From Stenotrophomonas maltophilia (GTDB taxonomy: Bacteria > Pseudomonadota > Gammaproteobacteria > Xanthomonadales > Xanthomonadaceae): a DNA stretch of 64,000 nucleotides. Below, piece after piece: positions 61,551-64,000 of the stretch. Under the pieces are notes generated by a model. It was given only the letters and a program-made list of their open reading frames with translations. It was not told where the DNA came from and did not search any database. How positions within the stretch are numbered: position 1 is the first letter of the stretch; every line of letters begins with the position of its first letter. The stretch is from NCBI RefSeq assembly GCF_900186865.1, contig NZ_LT906480.1:3986001-4050000 (forward strand), written 5' to 3'. Position numbers and translations under genes: made by a program.

Positions 61551-61605
61551 CTTCGACAGTTTCCTGCGATCTGTCGGGACGGCGTTCCGCGTTGCTGTTG
61601 GTGGG

Positions 61606-61680
61606 TGTCGACCTTGGTCGACACGATGAACATGGCAACGACCGAAACCGGTTTTTGTAGAGTCGAGCCGTGCTCGACTG
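61606..61680. repeat. SMAG-type palindromes upstream of fdhE
   Basis: GTGTCGACC/GGTCGACAC (61606-61625), and GTAG followed by AGTCGAG/CTCGACT (61658-61680) with a partial further copy CTCGACTGC (61686-61694). The first is the same palindrome that follows copy C at 50307. Confidence 0.8.
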
Positions 61681-61736
61681 CTTTGCTCGACTGCGTTGTT
61701 TGAATCCGCTGGACGCGAGCGCCGACAACGGCGAGG

Positions 61737-62750
61737 ATGGAGGCTGGTTCTTCTGGCTCGCCCTGCATGGCGCAACGCATCCTTGAACCCGGTGAGATCG
61801 AGACGCTCGCCTCGCGCGATGTGCCGCGCATCATCCTGCCCGATATCGAGTCACTGTTCGCTGAGCGCGCGACGCGCCTGCGCAGCCTGGCCGCGCACAG
61901 TGCCATCGGCGGCTACCTGCAGCTGCTGGCGGCGTTGGCCGATGCACAGCAGGCGCTGCTGGATGAACTGACACCGCAGCAGCGCGAGGCGCTGCAGTCG
62001 CAGGCGCGCGCGCAGCAGTCGAGTGCGGCGGCCGGTGCCGGCATGCCGTTGCGGCCGGCCAACACGCTTCAGCTGGATGGATGCTGGCGCGACTGGCTGC
62101 GCATGCTGTGCCAGCACTGTGCCGACGAAACGGGGCTGCCGCTGGAAACCCGGCAGGAGCTGCAACGCGTCGCCGCGGCCGACGACGCCTGGCTGGATGC
62201 GCAGGCGCACGCGGTGCTGGAGCGCGATGACGCGCCGTCGGTGGATGCGGTCGCTGCGCTGCTGGTGATGAACGCACTGCAGGTTTACTGGGCGGTGCTC
62301 GCAGCCAGCTTCCGCCCTACCGACCTGAAGCCGCTGGCTGATGCGCCAGGGCTGTGCCCGCTGTGCGGCACGTTGCCGGTGACCAGCGTGGTGCAGGCAC
62401 GCCCACCCTATGCGTCCTACCGTTACCTGTCGTGCTCGCTGTGCGCCTGCCAGTGGCACTACGTGCGCGTGCAGTGCAGCCAGTGTGGTGCCGCCGGCAA
62501 GGACATCGCCTATCGCGCCCTGGCCGATGTGGACGGCGACAGCGGCGAGGCGGTGCGCGAGAGCGCGGTGCGTGCCGAGACCTGCGACCACTGCCACAGC
62601 TACCGCAAGATCCTGTATCTGGAAAAGGACCCGTCACTGGAGCCGGTGGCCGATGACCTCGGCACGCTGGCGCTGGATCTGCTGCTGGCCGAGGAAGGCT
62701 ATGCGCGTGCCAGCCAGAATCCTCTGCTGTGGCAATCCGACGGCGATTGA
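61737..62750 (+). CDS. fdhE: Formate dehydrogenase accessory protein FdhE
   Basis: 337 residues from ATG 61737, which has GGCGAGG close before it; ATG 61767 ([20 protein letters not shown]) is the alternative and matches the usual N-terminus. Two CxxC zinc-type pairs are visible ([25 protein letters not shown]), forming the rubredoxin-like iron sites of FdhE. It helps mature the exported, selenium-containing alpha subunit before Tat export. It is separated from the fdo genes by a repeat-filled gap, and followed after 4 bp by selA. Confidence 0.93.
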   Translation: MEAGSSGSPCMAQRILEPGEIETLASRDVPRIILPDIESLFAERATRLRSLAAHSAIGGYLQLLAALADAQQALLDELTPQQREALQSQARAQQSSAAAGAGMPLRPANTLQLDGCWRDWLRMLCQHCADETGLPLETRQELQRVAAADDAWLDAQAHAVLERDDAPSVDAVAALLVMNALQVYWAVLAASFRPTDLKPLADAPGLCPLCGTLPVTSVVQARPPYASYRYLSCSLCACQWHYVRVQCSQCGAAGKDIAYRALADVDGDSGEAVRESAVRAETCDHCHSYRKILYLEKDPSLEPVADDLGTLALDLLLAEEGYARASQNPLLWQSDGD

Positions 62751-62754
62751 GGCG

Positions 62755-64000
62755 ATGACAGCCATGCCCCCCGCCCCGGCATCGGCCGCTGCCCTGCCCT
62801 CGCTGGACCGGGTGCTGCGCCTGCCTGCACTGGCGCCACTGATCGAAGGCCACGGTCGAAGCCGTATCACCCAGCTGCTGCGTTCGCACCTGCAGGTGCT
62901 GCGTGAGCGTGTAAGCGCCAGCCAGTTGTCGACCGCGCAGCTGCAGGAAGCGGTCGACGGCCCGGCGCTGGTGGCAGCGGTCGAGGCCGCACTGGCAGCC
63001 GATGCACGGCTGGACCTGCAACCGATGTTCAACCTGACCGGCACCGTACTGCATACCAACCTGGGTCGCGCATTGCTGCCCGAGGCCGCGGTGCAGGCAG
63101 TCACCCGCGCGATGACCGCGCCGGTCGATCTGGAGTTCGACGTCATCCGTGGCCGTCGCGGCGACCGCGATGCGCGGGTACAGGCACTGATCTGCGAGCT
63201 GACCGGTGCCGAAGCCGCCACTGTGGTCAACAACAATGCGGCGGCGGTCCTGCTGCTGCTCAACAGCCTGGCCAACCGCCGCGACGTGGTGGTGTCGCGC
63301 GGCGAGCTGGTGGAGATCGGTGGCGCCTTCCGCATTCCCGACGTGATGCGCAGCGCCGGCGCGCGGCTGCTGGAAGTAGGTACCACCAACCGCACCCATC
63401 CGGCCGACTTCACCAACGCCATCGGCGCGCGCACAGCGCTGCTGATGGAGGTGCACGCCAGCAACTACGCGATCAGCGGATTCACTGCCAAGGTCGACAC
63501 CGCGGCGATGGCCGCGATCGCGCACGAACATGGCCTGCCGCTGGTGGTGGACCTGGGCAGTGGCAGCCTGTGCGATCTGGCCACGTTCGGCCTGCCGCAC
63601 GAACCCACCGTGCAGGAAACGCTGACGGCCGGCGCCGATCTGGTTTCGTTCAGCGGCGACAAGCTGCTGGGTGGTCCGCAGGCCGGCATCATCGCCGGCC
63701 GCGCCGACCTGATCGCGCGGATCAACCGCAACCCGCTGAAGCGGGCACTGCGCATGGACAAGATGGGCCTGGCCGCACTGGAAGCGGTGCTGGCCCTGTA
63801 CCGCGAACCCGAGCTGCTGGCACAGCGGCTGCCGACACTGCGCACGCTCTCGCGCACGCAGGATGACATTGATGCGCAGGCCCAGCGCCTGCTGCAGCCG
63901 ATGCGTGCCTCGCTGGCGGCGAACTACAGCCTCGAGCCTGCTTCGATGCACAGCCAGATCGGCAGCGGCGCGCAGCCACAGGCGCAGCTGGCCAGCGCCG
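62755..64000 (+). CDS. selA: L-seryl-tRNA(Sec) selenium transferase, 3' truncated by window end
   Basis: 415 codons present out of about 460-470 expected; the frame is still open at 64000. ATG 62755 starts 4 bp after the fdhE stop; ATG 62764 is an alternative. Motifs: [58 protein letters not shown], and [14 protein letters not shown] with PLP-binding Lys303. It turns seryl-tRNA(Sec) into selenocysteyl-tRNA(Sec), needed for the alpha subunit upstream. selB is expected next. Confidence 0.95.
   Translation, partial: MTAMPPAPASAAALPSLDRVLRLPALAPLIEGHGRSRITQLLRSHLQVLRERVSASQLSTAQLQEAVDGPALVAAVEAALAADARLDLQPMFNLTGTVLHTNLGRALLPEAAVQAVTRAMTAPVDLEFDVIRGRRGDRDARVQALICELTGAEAATVVNNNAAAVLLLLNSLANRRDVVVSRGELVEIGGAFRIPDVMRSAGARLLEVGTTNRTHPADFTNAIGARTALLMEVHASNYAISGFTAKVDTAAMAAIAHEHGLPLVVDLGSGSLCDLATFGLPHEPTVQETLTAGADLVSFSGDKLLGGPQAGIIAGRADLIARINRNPLKRALRMDKMGLAALEAVLALYREPELLAQRLPTLRTLSRTQDDIDAQAQRLLQPMRASLAANYSLEPASMHSQIGSGAQPQAQLASA

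Overview
The window is a GC-rich gammaproteobacterial chromosome segment. Gene content (pilMNOPQ next to a class A PBP, gmk-rpoZ-spoT-ridA-recG, a fused BatB/TPR gene, type B L31, a selenocysteine formate dehydrogenase) and many GTAG-headed palindromic repeats of the SMAG type point to Stenotrophomonas, probably the S. maltophilia group. This is inferred from recall of family and repeat patterns; no database search was made.

Layout: 1-486 holds no gene but two large palindromes. 0.5-4.5 kb is a DUF2339/DUF3999 membrane pair; 4.7-5.7 kb gap; 5.9-8.3 kb OmpW behind a perfect FNR-type box, an S1/P1 nuclease and an ETHE1-like MBL protein. 8.4-10.5 kb is a BlaI/M56-TonB/lipoprotein operon with a palindromic operator. 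10.6-16.8 kb carries a flavin-binding protein, an acetyl-CoA hydrolase/transferase, transketolase and an acidic amino acid symporter. 16.9-23.9 kb is a six-gene moxR-bat operon (MoxR, DUF58, DUF4381, BatA, BatB-TPR, BatD). 24.1-29.2 kb is pilMNOPQ, divergent from the PBP1a gene (29.4-31.8 kb). After repeat arrays and an orphan gene, 33.1-44.2 kb is an adhesion island on the minus strand: CS1/cable-type pilin, usher, tip protein, chaperone, a 1,680-residue trimeric autotransporter and a small membrane protein. A frameshifted IS481-family element lies just upstream of it. 45.6-46.7 kb has a membrane protein plus a 23-residue microprotein. 47.2-56.5 kb is housekeeping: gltA, rpmE2, a nucleoside hydrolase, recG, ridA, spoT, rpoZ, gmk. 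56.7-64 kb is the formate dehydrogenase-O type operon (alpha subunit with an in-frame UGA and SECIS, beta, gamma), fdhE and the start of selA, which supplies the selenocysteine machinery the alpha subunit needs.

The most unusual feature is a family of four palindromes (73-178, 324-427, 50177-50278, 61451-61550). Each has 24-27 bp inverted arms whose sequence differs between copies while pairing is preserved, enclosing a conserved core of exactly 52 bp that itself holds two small hairpins. Intergenic space is also crowded with SMAG-type palindromes, partly in tandem arrays.

No tRNA, rRNA or CRISPR array was recognised. Both window edges are arbitrary; selA runs off the right edge.
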